Of a stretch of 64,000 nt of DNA, positions 7,080-15,698 are shown in pieces. The stretch comes from Desulfomicrobium sp. ZS1 (lineage in GTDB: Bacteria > Desulfobacterota > Desulfovibrionia > Desulfovibrionales > Desulfomicrobiaceae): the NCBI RefSeq assembly GCF_024204645.1, contig NZ_CP100351.1, positions 1,860,001 to 1,924,000 on the forward strand, in the 5' to 3' direction. Made by a program: the position numbers and the translations under genes. How positions within the stretch are numbered: position 1 is the stretch's first letter; the number at the start of each line of letters is the position of its first letter. Below the pieces are notes generated by a model. The model did no database searches. It worked only from the letters and a program-made list of their open reading frames with translations, and was not told the origin of the DNA.

Positions 7080-9053
7080 TTATTCTTTGTTTTGAAACGC
7101 CTCAGAGGAAGACATTCCCGTTTTTTTATAATTTATTGTGTTCCCACATACGTTCGCCAGAGCCACTTCTAAATCGGCAAATTGGACCGGCTTGCTAATA
7201 TAGGCGTCCATGCCTGCGCTGAGAAATTTCTCCCTATCTCCTACCATCGCGTAGGATGTCAGCGCAATAATAGGGATGAGCGCCTTTTCATCTTTTTTTA
7301 AATTACGTATCCGGCTAGTTGCCTCTACACCATCCATTATCGGCATTTGAATATCCATGAGAATACAATCAAAATCTGAAGCATCTATAATGTCTAGTAC
7401 TTCTTTTCCATTACAGACAGATACCACTGTATGCCCTAATCTTTCAAGCAATTTTCGGATAACGAACTGAGTCACCTCATCATCTTCTGCCAAGAGAATT
7501 CGCATAGAAATATTGTTAATAAATCCTGTCTCTCCAATTGTGTTGATTGACGTGCGCCGCCCCCCGTGAGCAAATGTGACACAAAATTGGAAACTCGTTC
7601 CTACCCCCACGTCGCTTTCAACGGACATAGTGCCGCCCATGAGCTTGACTAAGTTTTTGCAAATCGTCAGACCTAGGCCTGCGCCTTGATAATTTCGGGT
7701 ATAGCCTTGAGCAATTTGGCTGAATGGGTGGAACAATTTGACAAGAGAGTCTTCAGGAATGCCGCAACCCGTATCAGAGACACAGAAAAAAATTCTTGCC
7801 TGATCGTCAGTGCGACTTGACAGCAAACAGACTTCAAGGCGAATTCGACCATGAGTAGTAAATTTCAAGGCGTTTCCGATTAAATTTGCCAGCACCTGCT
7901 GCAGGCGAAAGGAGTCACCCAGCAACTGCGTCGGAATATCTGAATCTATGTGAAACTCTAAGCCTATTCCTGCTTGCATTGCAAGAGGGATATATAAATC
8001 AACAGTATCTTTTACAATATTCTTTAGTTCAAAAGGATCTTTTTGGATCACCATCATTCCTGCTTCAATTCGTGATACATCTATAATATCAGATAACAGC
8101 CGCGTCAGTCGGGTCGTTGCTTGAAGAGCAAGACTACAGAACTCACGATGTTCTTGATCATGCACCGCATTTTCCAGTAGTTGAAGCATGCCCATAATTC
8201 CATTCAGTGGAGTACGGATTTCGTGGCTCATATTTGCTAAAAATTCAGACTTAACGTTATCGGCCTTAACAGCTGCTTCTTTTGCACTTTGTAATTCCGA
8301 GATATCAACACCGTACTCTATTAAACCATAAACCTCACCGTACTCGTCTGTAATTGGTTCTAAAAAAATCTTCCAAGATTTTTTTGTTATTTTTTCTCGC
8401 AAATCATCAGCACTTGTGAATTCAGTAAACCCCTTTTTCGTACCAACAACGCTCTTTAACTTACACCAAGTACACGGTGAATTGAATTTATAAAAAACTT
8501 CATAACACTTCATCCCTTTGACAATATTTAAATTTTTAAATTTATTAGTTAATATAATATTATAATTTATATCTATAACACTTAATGCTCCAGGTAATGC
8601 CCTAATAATTCCATTTAATATATAATTTTCTTTGCTTTTTTTCTCTTCTTGTTTTTTTTGTATAGTCAAATCACGCGAGACATGAAGAACGCCAATAACA
8701 TTTCCCAAAGAATCTCGTTGCGGTATATACTTTATACTCATATAACAACTTCCCATCTCTGAAGAAAAATCGATCCAATCTTCAAAAGTAACAACCTCTC
8801 CAGTTTTGCAACGATCGAGATTTGGCTTTATGATTTTTGAAAATTTTTCTGAATCGACAAAAATTATAGGAGTTTTTCCAATAATCTTATCTTTTGGCAC
8901 CTTTGTATACAAAGAATAAGACTTATTTACATAGACGTATTTATAATCATTGCTTAAAAATGATACTAAATCACAAGATTCATCAAATGCATTTACTACA
9001 TTTAAAATTTGAGAAATAGCATTTTTCTCAACACATTGTGTATTATGTGACAT
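7080..9053 (-). CDS. Hybrid sensor histidine kinase (PAS-PAS-HisKA-HATPase-receiver)
   Basis: The protein has 657 residues and no clear transmembrane segment, so it is probably cytoplasmic. Residues about 15-138 form a PAS domain with a PAC tail (GNVIGVLHVSRDLT). Residues about 148-262 form a second PAS domain that contains a cysteine cluster C183 and PCTWC (193-197), so metal or redox sensing is possible. The phosphorylated histidine is H277 (SHEIRTPLNG). The ATP-binding domain has N394 (N box), DTGCGIP (427-433) and GAGLGL (457-462). A C-terminal receiver has acidic residues in LLAEDDE and the phosphoacceptor D567. The gene lies between two IS5 fragments of the same orientation, and its sequence is AT-rich compared with the chromosome to the right. 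No output protein is adjacent. Confidence 0.92.
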   Translation of the reverse strand: MSHNTQCVEKNAISQILNVVNAFDESCDLVSFLSNDYKYVYVNKSYSLYTKVPKDKIIGKTPIIFVDSEKFSKIIKPNLDRCKTGEVVTFEDWIDFSSEMGSCYMSIKYIPQRDSLGNVIGVLHVSRDLTIQKKQEEKKSKENYILNGIIRALPGALSVIDINYNIILTNKFKNLNIVKGMKCYEVFYKFNSPCTWCKLKSVVGTKKGFTEFTSADDLREKITKKSWKIFLEPITDEYGEVYGLIEYGVDISELQSAKEAAVKADNVKSEFLANMSHEIRTPLNGIMGMLQLLENAVHDQEHREFCSLALQATTRLTRLLSDIIDVSRIEAGMMVIQKDPFELKNIVKDTVDLYIPLAMQAGIGLEFHIDSDIPTQLLGDSFRLQQVLANLIGNALKFTTHGRIRLEVCLLSSRTDDQARIFFCVSDTGCGIPEDSLVKLFHPFSQIAQGYTRNYQGAGLGLTICKNLVKLMGGTMSVESDVGVGTSFQFCVTFAHGGRRTSINTIGETGFINNISMRILLAEDDEVTQFVIRKLLERLGHTVVSVCNGKEVLDIIDASDFDCILMDIQMPIMDGVEATSRIRNLKKDEKALIPIIALTSYAMVGDREKFLSAGMDAYISKPVQFADLEVALANVCGNTINYKKTGMSSSEAFQNKE

Positions 9054-9113
9054 AAAAATCTCTCAATAATCAAGAAACTAACATTTTCATGGTGAAAGAA
9101 AAAAAATATACTT

Positions 9114-9484
9114 TAGTCAGTTCTGAAAAACTCTAAAAACGGTCCATCAGGCACAAGCCCGTATCGGCTGAGCACTGGGTCAAAATACGTGTCCCAGCAA
9201 TTTGAGGCTCAAAAGAGCGGACGAAAGCTGTCTTCAAAAACCTGCCACTGGATAGCCGTGGCCAACCCCAGCAGGTGGTGTCGAGGATCAAACTGATCGA
9301 TCAAATCTGGGCAGAGGAAGCTGCGCTGACGGTCCGATTTTTTGGGCTGCATCGTTGGTAACCTCGGAGTAATTTCGACCAGAAAAATGCATTTTTTACT
9401 GCATTAGTGGTTATACGAAATACATTATTTTTGAGTAAATTTCAAGTTATTTCAGTATATTGGTCTGTTTTTCAGGGTTGACTA
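9114..9484 (-). mobile_element. IS5-family element with internal deletion (371 bp)
   Basis: The ends are inverted repeats: TAGTCAGTTCTGAAAAAC at 9114 and, on the other strand from 9484, TAGTCAACCCTGAAAAAC. On the minus strand a short frame begins MQPKKSDRQRSFLCPDLIDQ and continues with DPRHHLLGLA, the N-terminus of an IS5-type transposase. After about 45 codons it jumps straight to the 3' terminal region (the CCTCAAATTGCTGG stretch also found in the 6706-7079 remnant). The middle of the transposase is deleted, giving a short element with both ends that could be moved only by a full copy elsewhere. Confidence 0.82.
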
Positions 9485-9501
9485 TAATAGTTGGGTCATG
9501 A

Positions 9502-9640
9502 CTAGAACTGCGGGTTTGCCTTGATGATTTTGAGCAAGACTTTGTAAATATTTTGCCCCCTATGGTTAAAACCAAATTCGCATTCTTTCAAAAGTAGGAA
9601 AAAGAGCGATTAAATGGTGATTATATAGTAGCCACGATTA
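9502..9640 (-). pseudogene. IS1595-family (IS1016-like) transposase remnant
   Basis: On the minus strand bases 9596-9502 encode LLKECEFGFNHRGQNIYKV followed by LLKIIKANPQF and a stop. This matches the C-terminal LKECEFRFNHR...LYxxLLKL signature of IS1016-like transposases as I recall it. Upstream the frame is interrupted by stops, so only a fragment remains. The bases between it and the next gene (to 9737) show nothing recognisable. Confidence 0.65.
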
Positions 9641-9737
9641 ATACGACAAGTATAATTTTGATCTGCTTTGCATCTACTCGTAGATGGTTCAAACTTGTTT
9701 ATATTTTTTCCTAGGCTCTCCTTTCTCAGTAAAAGAA

Positions 9738-11237
9738 TCATTCCGGAGTACCCTGAGCGATGATGGCCTCTATGATCTCACCAAGGTTGGCGGCATCTTC
9801 GATCTTATGTGAGCCTAACGGATTGAGGCTTGGGCTTGTCCAAGTAACCACAGTGCCATCGCAATCGTAGCGAATTTCACCGGTTCGGGCCTGAGGACAT
9901 GAGAGAACTCTAACCTGGGAAAGCAGGTAGCCTCGGTCTAAGAGTTGATCTAGCGCGCCCTCTAGACCATCAAGCTGTGGCGCCACAATCAGGAAGGACA
10001 ATTGACGTTTTTCGTTCCTGGATACGTCGAAGCGCTCTATGTTCTCGAGGATTTGATCCAATAGATTGGTTTCCGTTCCGCCATATGCATGGTCTTTGTT
10101 GCTTACATGTGCCAAGTAAGCGAATTTTCGGGGCGAGATAGCTAGAAAACCCGTACAGGTAGATATGCCGAAAGTCCGAAGGCCCAAGCTGCACTCTGCT
10201 CGATAGAATTCATCCATGTCCACCAGCACGCCCGGATTTTTTGTACCTTTCACCGGTAATCTCATCGACGGACAGATTTTTTCGGCCATCGCCAGGAGCA
10301 AACGTTGGGCATAGTACCTTTTATGCAAGACAAATTCCCTAGTAACAACCTCGTCCTTATCCACCTTGGCCACCACCAGCCATTGCACCCCCTTGAAGTC
10401 CACTACTTGAAAGGCCGTCAGGCATTCTTGGTCCCGGTAGTCTGTTACCTCCATTCTTCCTTGGCCTTGGGCGAACTTTAACGGCACGTTAGAAAAGTTT
10501 AGGTGTGCCCGGAGCACACTGGATCCGCTGAAAAACTGGGAGTCCGTGAGCATGAGACCCTGCTCGTTAACGAGCAGGGTCTCCATGGTTTCATAGTCTT
10601 CTCCGGTTGGGGCGAACAGGGCGTTAATCTTGTTGACCGAGCACTGCAGGGCGATCCATCCCAACAATCGATCATCTTTTCGAATCGGCTCCACCAGGAA
10701 GGCGGCAGGTTCGGACGAAGGCGTATAGTCATGGTAGTCGATGAACACCTCGCTATTTGGACGCTTGGCTATGCAGGATCCTAAAGGCGATAAAGCGTCC
10801 TTTCCGGCAGTCAGAGTCGTGTGAAGATCGCTTTCTCCCCTCAAGCTGTGGACCACGGATCCGGTCGTGTCGATGAAAAGAATATCGTAAAAGAGAAAAT
10901 AATTCTCCACGTAATATCGGCGAAAACTTTGTTCCACCTCGTGAATCTTGGCTTCAAACTCACCATCAACCGCCCCCTGGCGCAGTGCCTGGGCATGGAA
11001 AGCGGAGAGCTCAAGCACCGACACGACCACCTTGTCCGAGGCCGCCGCACGGGCTTTCTCCTCGAATCGGCTGAGAATGTCTTCTAGCTGGGCCACCCGT
11101 TGGATTCGCAACACTTGTAGGTCCGCATAGGGCCACGCGTATGGTCCACCCTTAGCATTCGCCGGACCGCAAATGGACAACAAAACGAGAATTAACGACA
11201 GCAACGAAGTGCTGGCCAAATCGAAAAGCTTCTTCAC
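9738..11237 (-). CDS. Secreted Cache-domain protein with possible CheD-like C-terminal domain
   Basis: The start is taken as GTG at 11237, with AGGAG 8 bases upstream, because it gives a clean signal peptide (KK, a hydrophobic run LLSLILVLLSI, then ANA-K near residue 28). The long open frame to 11345 gives no such signal. The mature protein is about 470 residues. Residues about 45-300 read as a double Cache ligand-binding domain (FYDILFIDTTGSVVHSL, then LLGWIALQCSVNKINALF, then ETLLVNEQGLMLTDSQFF). The C-terminal part (about 330-480) contains GISTCTGFLAI with C361, FAYLAHVS with H377, and YGGTETNLLDQIL. The order Thr-Cys, then His, then a conserved helix resembles the CheD glutamine deamidase layout. 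That relation is inference. There is no membrane anchor after the signal peptide, so it is periplasmic or secreted. Confidence 0.6.
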   Translation of the reverse strand: MKKLFDLASTSLLSLILVLLSICGPANAKGGPYAWPYADLQVLRIQRVAQLEDILSRFEEKARAAASDKVVVSVLELSAFHAQALRQGAVDGEFEAKIHEVEQSFRRYYVENYFLFYDILFIDTTGSVVHSLRGESDLHTTLTAGKDALSPLGSCIAKRPNSEVFIDYHDYTPSSEPAAFLVEPIRKDDRLLGWIALQCSVNKINALFAPTGEDYETMETLLVNEQGLMLTDSQFFSGSSVLRAHLNFSNVPLKFAQGQGRMEVTDYRDQECLTAFQVVDFKGVQWLVVAKVDKDEVVTREFVLHKRYYAQRLLLAMAEKICPSMRLPVKGTKNPGVLVDMDEFYRAECSLGLRTFGISTCTGFLAISPRKFAYLAHVSNKDHAYGGTETNLLDQILENIERFDVSRNEKRQLSFLIVAPQLDGLEGALDQLLDRGYLLSQVRVLSCPQARTGEIRYDCDGTVVTWTSPSLNPLGSHKIEDAANLGEIIEAIIAQGTPE

Positions 11238-11362
11238 CCGCAAATCTCCTCTCTGCTTCACAATTATTACGCCACAATCCGTGGCCAGTTTGGACTGGAA
11301 TACGAATAAGCTACTCTTACCCAAAAAAAGTGTAAACAGAAGCATTTAGAAATGTCCGCATT

Positions 11363-11513
11363 TACAGAAAGCGCTGGGACATCGAGGTATTCTTCCGCGA
11401 GGACAACAGCATCGGGACGGGAGAAAGGATGCCAAAACCGGAACTCCGATGCCATCATCGCTCACCCGACCATCGTGATTTCAGAATCAGTCCGTCTGAA
11501 ATCCATGTTTTGA
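11363..11513 (+). pseudogene. IS4-family transposase remnant
   Basis: Bases 11363-11404 encode YRKRWDIEVFFRE, the Y-x2-R-x3-E signature of IS4 transposases. After a frame change, bases from about 11440 encode NSDAIIAHPTIVISES, which resembles the following IS4 segment (SxDAxIAHTTIV), ending at TGA 11513. Only this scrap remains. Bases 11514-11673 show nothing I recognise. Confidence 0.55.
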
Positions 11514-11673
11514 ATGAAATTTTTAACATTCTTGATTCTGGTAAAAGCACAATTTCCATTACGAATGCATTTTTTGAAGACAGAAGAAATCGCGCAGCAG
11601 GATTCTAAGCAATTCAAAATCAGCACAGCGCAGTTTCGTGCATTTCAATAATTGCACGCAACTGCACTGTGCC

Positions 11674-13001
11674 GGAGGGTGTCCAAAATTTGTGTAAACG
11701 TCAGCGTTAGAGGTTGAGCATCCTGTCTTCGAATTGGATGCTGAATCTGGTCAGAGCAGCCTTCCAATCTCGAATCGGCATGGTCCATTTCCGGCTGATG
11801 ATTTGTAATGCCAGATAGAAGAGCTTTGCAAGGGAGTCATCACTCGGGAACGAGCCCCGGTTCTTGGTGACCTTGCGCAGGCTCATGCTAATCGATTCGA
11901 TAGCATTGGTGGTATAGATAACCTTCCTGATTTCGGGTGGATAGCCGAAAAATGGAATGATCCGCTCCCAGTTCCTGCGCCAGGACTGGCCGATAGGAGC
12001 CAGCGTCTGGTTCCACTTCTCTTCAAACTCCGTGAGCCGTTGCTCTCCAGCCTCGACGGTCGTCGACGTATAAATGGCTTTCAGATCGGCGGCGACTTCC
12101 TTGCGCTGCTTCCAGTTCACGAACTTGAGGCTGTTACGCACCATATGCACCAGGCAGAGTTGGACATCGGCATGCGGGAAGACCGCTGCAATGGCATCAG
12201 GAAAGCCCTTGAGGCCATCCACGCAGACAATGAAGATGTCGTTCACTCCACGATTCTTGAGTTCTGTGACCACCTGGAGCAAGAACTTGGCACCTTCGGT
12301 CTGGGCGATCCAAAGACCGAGCAGTTCCCTCTCTCCTCGCAGGTTGATACCCAAGGCCAGATATACGACCTTGACCCTCACGGCCCCATTGTCCCGCACT
12401 TTGACGTGGATGCAATCCAGATAGACACTATAGGGTACAGAGCTTCCAACGGGCGGGCCCGCCAGGCCTTGACGTCCTCGATGACCGCGTCGGTTACAGT
12501 GAAAATGAGTGTCGGCGACACCTCCGTCCCGTACATGTCCATCAGATGGGCTTGGATCTCGCGGACGGTCATGCCCCGGGCATAGAGGGACAGGATCTTG
12601 TCATCGAAGCCTGTCCAGCGGGTCTGGTGCTTGCCGATGAGTTGCGGTTCGAAGGTGCCCAAGCGGTCACGGGGAACTTCAATGGGGAGTTCACCGAAAT
12701 CGCCCTTGAGAGTTTTGCGGCTCTTGCCGTTCCGGGTATTGCCGGTGGAGTTTGCAACGGGAGCATGCTTTGAATGGCCGAGGTGATCGGTCATTTCGGC
12801 ATTGAGGGCCCGTTAGACTAGGGCTCCTTGGTCAGTTGCTTGAGAAGGCCTTCCTCGCCGAAAGATCTTCAGGCTTCTCGTAGTCCGCCAGGAGGGCGTC
12901 GATCAGGTCGACTGGAAGCGGTCATGTTGTCTTTTTTGTGTGCGTGGGGGGGGGGCAATTATCGACAACTGACCGTTTACACGAAATATTTTACACTCCC
13001 C
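11674..13001 (-). mobile_element. IS256-family element, degenerate
   Basis: Imperfect inverted ends are visible: GGGTGTCCAAAATTTGTG at 11677 on the plus strand and, on the minus strand from about 13001, GGGGAGTGTAAAATATTTCG; both continue with TGTAAACG. No flanking duplication is seen. A run of ten G lies near 12946-12955. The right end stops 15 bases before the stop codon of the relaxase gene. Exact ends are uncertain by a few bases. Confidence 0.75.
11707..12935 (-). pseudogene. IS256-family transposase, multiply disrupted
   Basis: Pieces of one Mutator-type transposase lie in several frames. They are DLIDALLADYEKPEDL (about 12910-12860), then a shifted frame with GEEGLLKQLTKE, then [15 protein letters not shown] to [12 protein letters not shown] (12794 to about 12430), then VKVVYLALGIN to the C-terminus at 11707. 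Lesions seen are frame changes near 12860-12850 and near 12425-12435 and an in-frame TAA just upstream of the MTDHLGH segment, where family members have a sense codon. The catalytic D (in IFIVCVDGLKGFP) and E (in YTTNAIESIS) regions are still readable in the last piece. Not expected to be active. Confidence 0.88.
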
Positions 13002-13015
13002 GAGATCTCAATTTT

Positions 13016-14254
13016 TCAAAGGCCCGGTTTTAAGGAAAGGATACTCTTCGCTTCAATTTCAGAACATGCCTCTGATATTTTATTTTGCAATGGAGATCCT
13101 TCAAATACCTCATTAATTTCTTTAATGCTAACATCATTATCACTTATTAAATCAATTACGAAATTTTTCCACTCTAAATCTAAAATATCGCTATTATTTA
13201 TTTTAATATATTCTACAATTGCTTCATAAGCAGGAATTTTTATATCACTTTTTAACATTTCAATTTTATTTTTCTTGTTCAATTGCTCAATAGATTTATT
13301 TTGTTTTTCTAAATCTTCTTTCCTAATCTTCATCTCATTCAATTGATTCATAATTATTTGAGATTCATTTTTTTTTATTTCAATTATTTTTAATATTGAT
13401 TCTTTGTCAGAATTCAATTCATCAATATGATATTGAATTTTAGCAAGCTCGTATTTCATTTTTTTTAAGTTAACATCATTTTTAAATTGCTCTTCTATTA
13501 TCTTTATTCGAATTTTATTAAACTTATTTCGAGCTTTACTAACATTCCGCTGAGCATTGGCAAGATCTATAGGAAGCCTGGCGTGGAGTTGCGAAACTGT
13601 TTCATGAATAATCTTACTCCTATTTTCACCAGATCGTATTCGCTGTGCTTTATATATTCCACGACGTAAACCTAAATCCGCATAAATTTCTGCGACAACG
13701 TCTTGCAGTCGGCTACAATCTCCACGCTTTGGGTCCAACTTTCGACCATTCACACCTACAGCTGTTATTGCAAAATGGGCGTGTGGAGAACATTCATCTC
13801 TATGCGCTGTTAAATACATCGCTTTTGATCCAAGCTCTTCAGCTACTCTATAAGCAGCAAACATATATCTGATATCTTGATCTTTATAAGAAAGCTTATT
13901 TATAATAATCTGAGCCTTAATACTGAATGTGATTATCCCTATAAATGCTACGTTTCCAAGCTCATTATATCCTTGTCGTGCAGCCATAACAGCTTTTTTT
14001 GCAATTTCGTATTTTTTTGATCCTTTTTCAGCCTTCTGTAACATTTTTGATGCTTTGAATTTTGCTTTTTGTTTTAAAATTTTGTTAATTTTATGAATTT
14101 TATTTAAAGTTGGAGGCATTCTAGGGATTGAATTCATTTTTGAACGTTCCAGGGCAATATAATCAGGCGGACTTATCCTCAAATCATGATTTCGCTGCGC
14201 TTCATACTTTTGAGCTGATACAGGTTCAATTCGTACACTGACTGAGAGTGTCAT
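13016..14254 (-). CDS. MobV-family relaxase (plasmid recombination/mobilisation protein)
   Basis: The 412-residue product has the MobV layout. The N-terminal segment QRNHDLRISPPDYIALE resembles the HNxR motif. The metal-binding motif HRDECSPHAH at 151-160 matches the family's HxDExTPHxH, followed by GVNGRKLDPKR. The C-terminal half (about 230-370) is a lysine- and glutamate-rich coiled coil. MobV relaxases nick at oriT and covalently carry DNA during mobilisation of small plasmids and integrative elements. A good AGGA site precedes the ATG. Base composition is far more AT-rich than the flanking chromosome, a sign of transfer. A candidate oriT hairpin lies upstream at 14379-14411. The C-terminus ends 15 bases from the IS256 end, so loss of a tail cannot be excluded. 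No replication gene is nearby. Confidence 0.85.
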   Translation of the reverse strand: MTLSVSVRIEPVSAQKYEAQRNHDLRISPPDYIALERSKMNSIPRMPPTLNKIHKINKILKQKAKFKASKMLQKAEKGSKKYEIAKKAVMAARQGYNELGNVAFIGIITFSIKAQIIINKLSYKDQDIRYMFAAYRVAEELGSKAMYLTAHRDECSPHAHFAITAVGVNGRKLDPKRGDCSRLQDVVAEIYADLGLRRGIYKAQRIRSGENRSKIIHETVSQLHARLPIDLANAQRNVSKARNKFNKIRIKIIEEQFKNDVNLKKMKYELAKIQYHIDELNSDKESILKIIEIKKNESQIIMNQLNEMKIRKEDLEKQNKSIEQLNKKNKIEMLKSDIKIPAYEAIVEYIKINNSDILDLEWKNFVIDLISDNDVSIKEINEVFEGSPLQNKISEACSEIEAKSILSLKPGL

Positions 14255-14378
14255 ATCTTTTCCTGATACAAGTTTTAAAGTTTAAAATTCAATTATAGAA
14301 AATTTGCGATTCAATAATATTTAGACTGCCAAAAACACGTCATGGAGCTGCCATACATGTTTTAAGCATCACCTGAGA

Positions 14379-14411
14379 ATTGACTTCCCATAACCTACTA
14401 GGGGAGTCAAT
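14379..14411 (-). other. Candidate oriT hairpin upstream of the relaxase gene
   Basis: ATTGACTTCCC (14379-14389) and GGGGAGTCAAT (14401-14411) pair at ten of eleven positions around an 11-base loop. On the minus strand the loop region reads TAGTAGGTTAT, which resembles the MobV nick region TAGTGTG/TTA of pMV158-type origins. It lies about 125 bases upstream of the relaxase start, a usual place. Function is inference. Confidence 0.4.
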
Positions 14412-14861
14412 AAAATATCAAAAAGACAATCTGAAAAATCATCTGCCAAGGACTGTCCCCCAATATAGTGAAGTTGCGACTCTGGTCGAATTCATAAGAC
14501 CTGTTCCCAACGGAAAGCCAACTCATTAAAAAACTTCGGATCTGCAACATCTCACAAAAAAGCCTAAACGCCAGCAACCGCTCTTTGGAACACTCATGGA
14601 ATCCCTCACACACATGAGCAAGGGGTCTCATCTCGAAAGATCACAGAGCAACTCGGATTTAGCCTATCAAGCGCCCAGCGTGTAATTAACGGGGAAACGT
14701 TATTAACGATTCCACACTTCAGCCAGTGATCGCAGGATCCATGAAGCGTTTTCCTTCTCGATATTTGTATGCTACTTCTTCCATCGCGCTTCAAATTAGT
14801 GCAGGCACAATTTGTGCTAAGAGCTAAAAAGCAAATTCCCATAGATCCTAAAGGAGAAAAC
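14412..14861. other. Gene-free AT-rich stretch before the MucR-type regulator
   Basis: No complete gene is supported. A plus-strand stretch near 14627-14719 (ITEQLGFSLSSAQRVINGET) looks helix-turn-helix-like but has no start or ribosome-binding site in frame and may be a relic. The promoter of the downstream regulator should lie in the last 150 bases. Confidence 0.4.
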
Positions 14862-15263
14862 ATGGAAGATTATCTTAAGCAAGCAATCGAGATCGTAAAA
14901 GCCCAGGCATCTGTCCGGAACATGAACGAGGATGAGATCACATCCATGATCAAAGCTTTGGCCAGCAGCATTCGCGGAGTCGCTGACGGTGTTGCGCCAA
15001 CTGTCGAAACCGAACCCGCTGTCGACCCAAAAAACGCCATTAGAGAGAAAAGCGTCTTCTGCTGCGAGTGTGGAAAGTCATTCAAAGTTTTGACGAAGCG
15101 CCATCTGGCCACACACGGACTTACTCCTGAGCAGTACAGGGAAAAATACGGCTACAAGAAAGGTACTTCACTCGTGGCAAAATCTTTGGCCCGAAGCCGC
15201 CGGAAAACCATGCAGGACATGAAGTTGTGGGAGAAGCGCAAAAAGGCTCACAAGGCCGAATAA
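14862..15263 (+). CDS. MucR/Ros-family zinc-finger transcriptional regulator
   Basis: The 133-residue protein has the MucR/Ros layout: an N-terminal acidic helical part, then the zinc-finger core FCCECGKSFKVLTKRHLATHG (about residues 67-87), followed by LTPEQYREKYGY and a basic tail. Such proteins bind AT-rich DNA and often silence acquired genes or regulate surface and virulence functions. The start at 14862 follows AAGGAG with ideal spacing; an in-frame upstream start at 14769 has no such site. It is the last gene before the tRNA-type attachment scar, so it may belong to the integrated element or control it. Confidence 0.9.
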   Translation: MEDYLKQAIEIVKAQASVRNMNEDEITSMIKALASSIRGVADGVAPTVETEPAVDPKNAIREKSVFCCECGKSFKVLTKRHLATHGLTPEQYREKYGYKKGTSLVAKSLARSRRKTMQDMKLWEKRKKAHKAE

Positions 15264-15400
15264 CTGGTCGCAATGCGGAGCTAAAATTGTCAGGCCAGTC
15301 ACCCATCCCCGGGAACCGGCCTCTTTTTTATGGCTCTGGACATCCAGTCCACCAACCGTCTGACCAGCCTGCTCTCGGACATTTTAGACATAATAAAAAA

Positions 15401-15447
15401 GCCCCCAAGCGACGATTTGCTACTTGGGGGCATTTGTGGGGGCATTT
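15401..15447. repeat. Inverted and direct repeats, possible integrase arm-binding sites
   Basis: GCCCCCAAG (15401-15409) pairs with CTTGGGGGC (15423-15431) as a hairpin, and TGGGGGCATTT occurs twice in direct orientation at 15425-15435 and 15437-15447. Short GGGGGCATTT-like direct repeats near a tRNA 3' end are common at attachment sites of tyrosine-integrase elements. The hairpin could also serve as a terminator for the regulator gene. Confidence 0.45.
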
Positions 15448-15499
15448 AATCTGATTTTTTTGGCTGAAGCCTTATGGTTGCTGACTCAATTTTAATTGT

Positions 15500-15522
15500 T
15501 CGATTCTCCCCGGCCCACCAGC
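15500..15522 (+). other. Displaced tRNA 3' end, probable attR of an integrated element
   Basis: The bases GTTCGATTCT then CCCCGGCCCACCA look exactly like the T-loop, acceptor 3' strand and CCA of a tRNA gene, but the bases upstream do not form the matching T-stem, anticodon arm or 5' acceptor strand. A rho-independent terminator follows as after a real tRNA gene. This is the usual scar at the far end of an element that integrated into a tRNA gene and rebuilt the tRNA at its other end. The intact tRNA is not in the window; the acceptor strand would pair with GGGCCGG. The tRNA identity is not resolved. Confidence 0.55.
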
Positions 15523-15531
15523 AACAAAAAC

Positions 15532-15557
15532 AAGCCCACGAAAGTGGGCTTTTTTTG
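15532..15557 (+). terminator. Rho-independent terminator of the original tRNA gene
   Basis: AAGCCCAC-GAAA-GTGGGCTT followed by a T run, ten bases after the CCA end. Confidence 0.85.
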
Positions 15558-15698
15558 TGCCCATCGCCCAGCACCCCCTACCTCTACCCCTTCTTTTTTC
15601 AGGCATTTTTTGTTCAATTTGTTGCGATGTTTTCCGAATAATGGCAGGGGTTTTCTTCACCGAAAACCCCATTTTTATTCAAAATACCAGGAAAAACC

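Noticed and set aside
14627-14719. Helix-turn-helix-like stretch ITEQLGFSLSSAQRVINGET
   Set aside because: No start codon with a ribosome-binding site in frame and no continuation beyond about 40 residues; at best a relic.
15401-15447. Possible CRISPR-like repeats near the tRNA scar
   Set aside because: Only two 11-base direct repeats one base apart and no spacers; better explained as attachment-site repeats.
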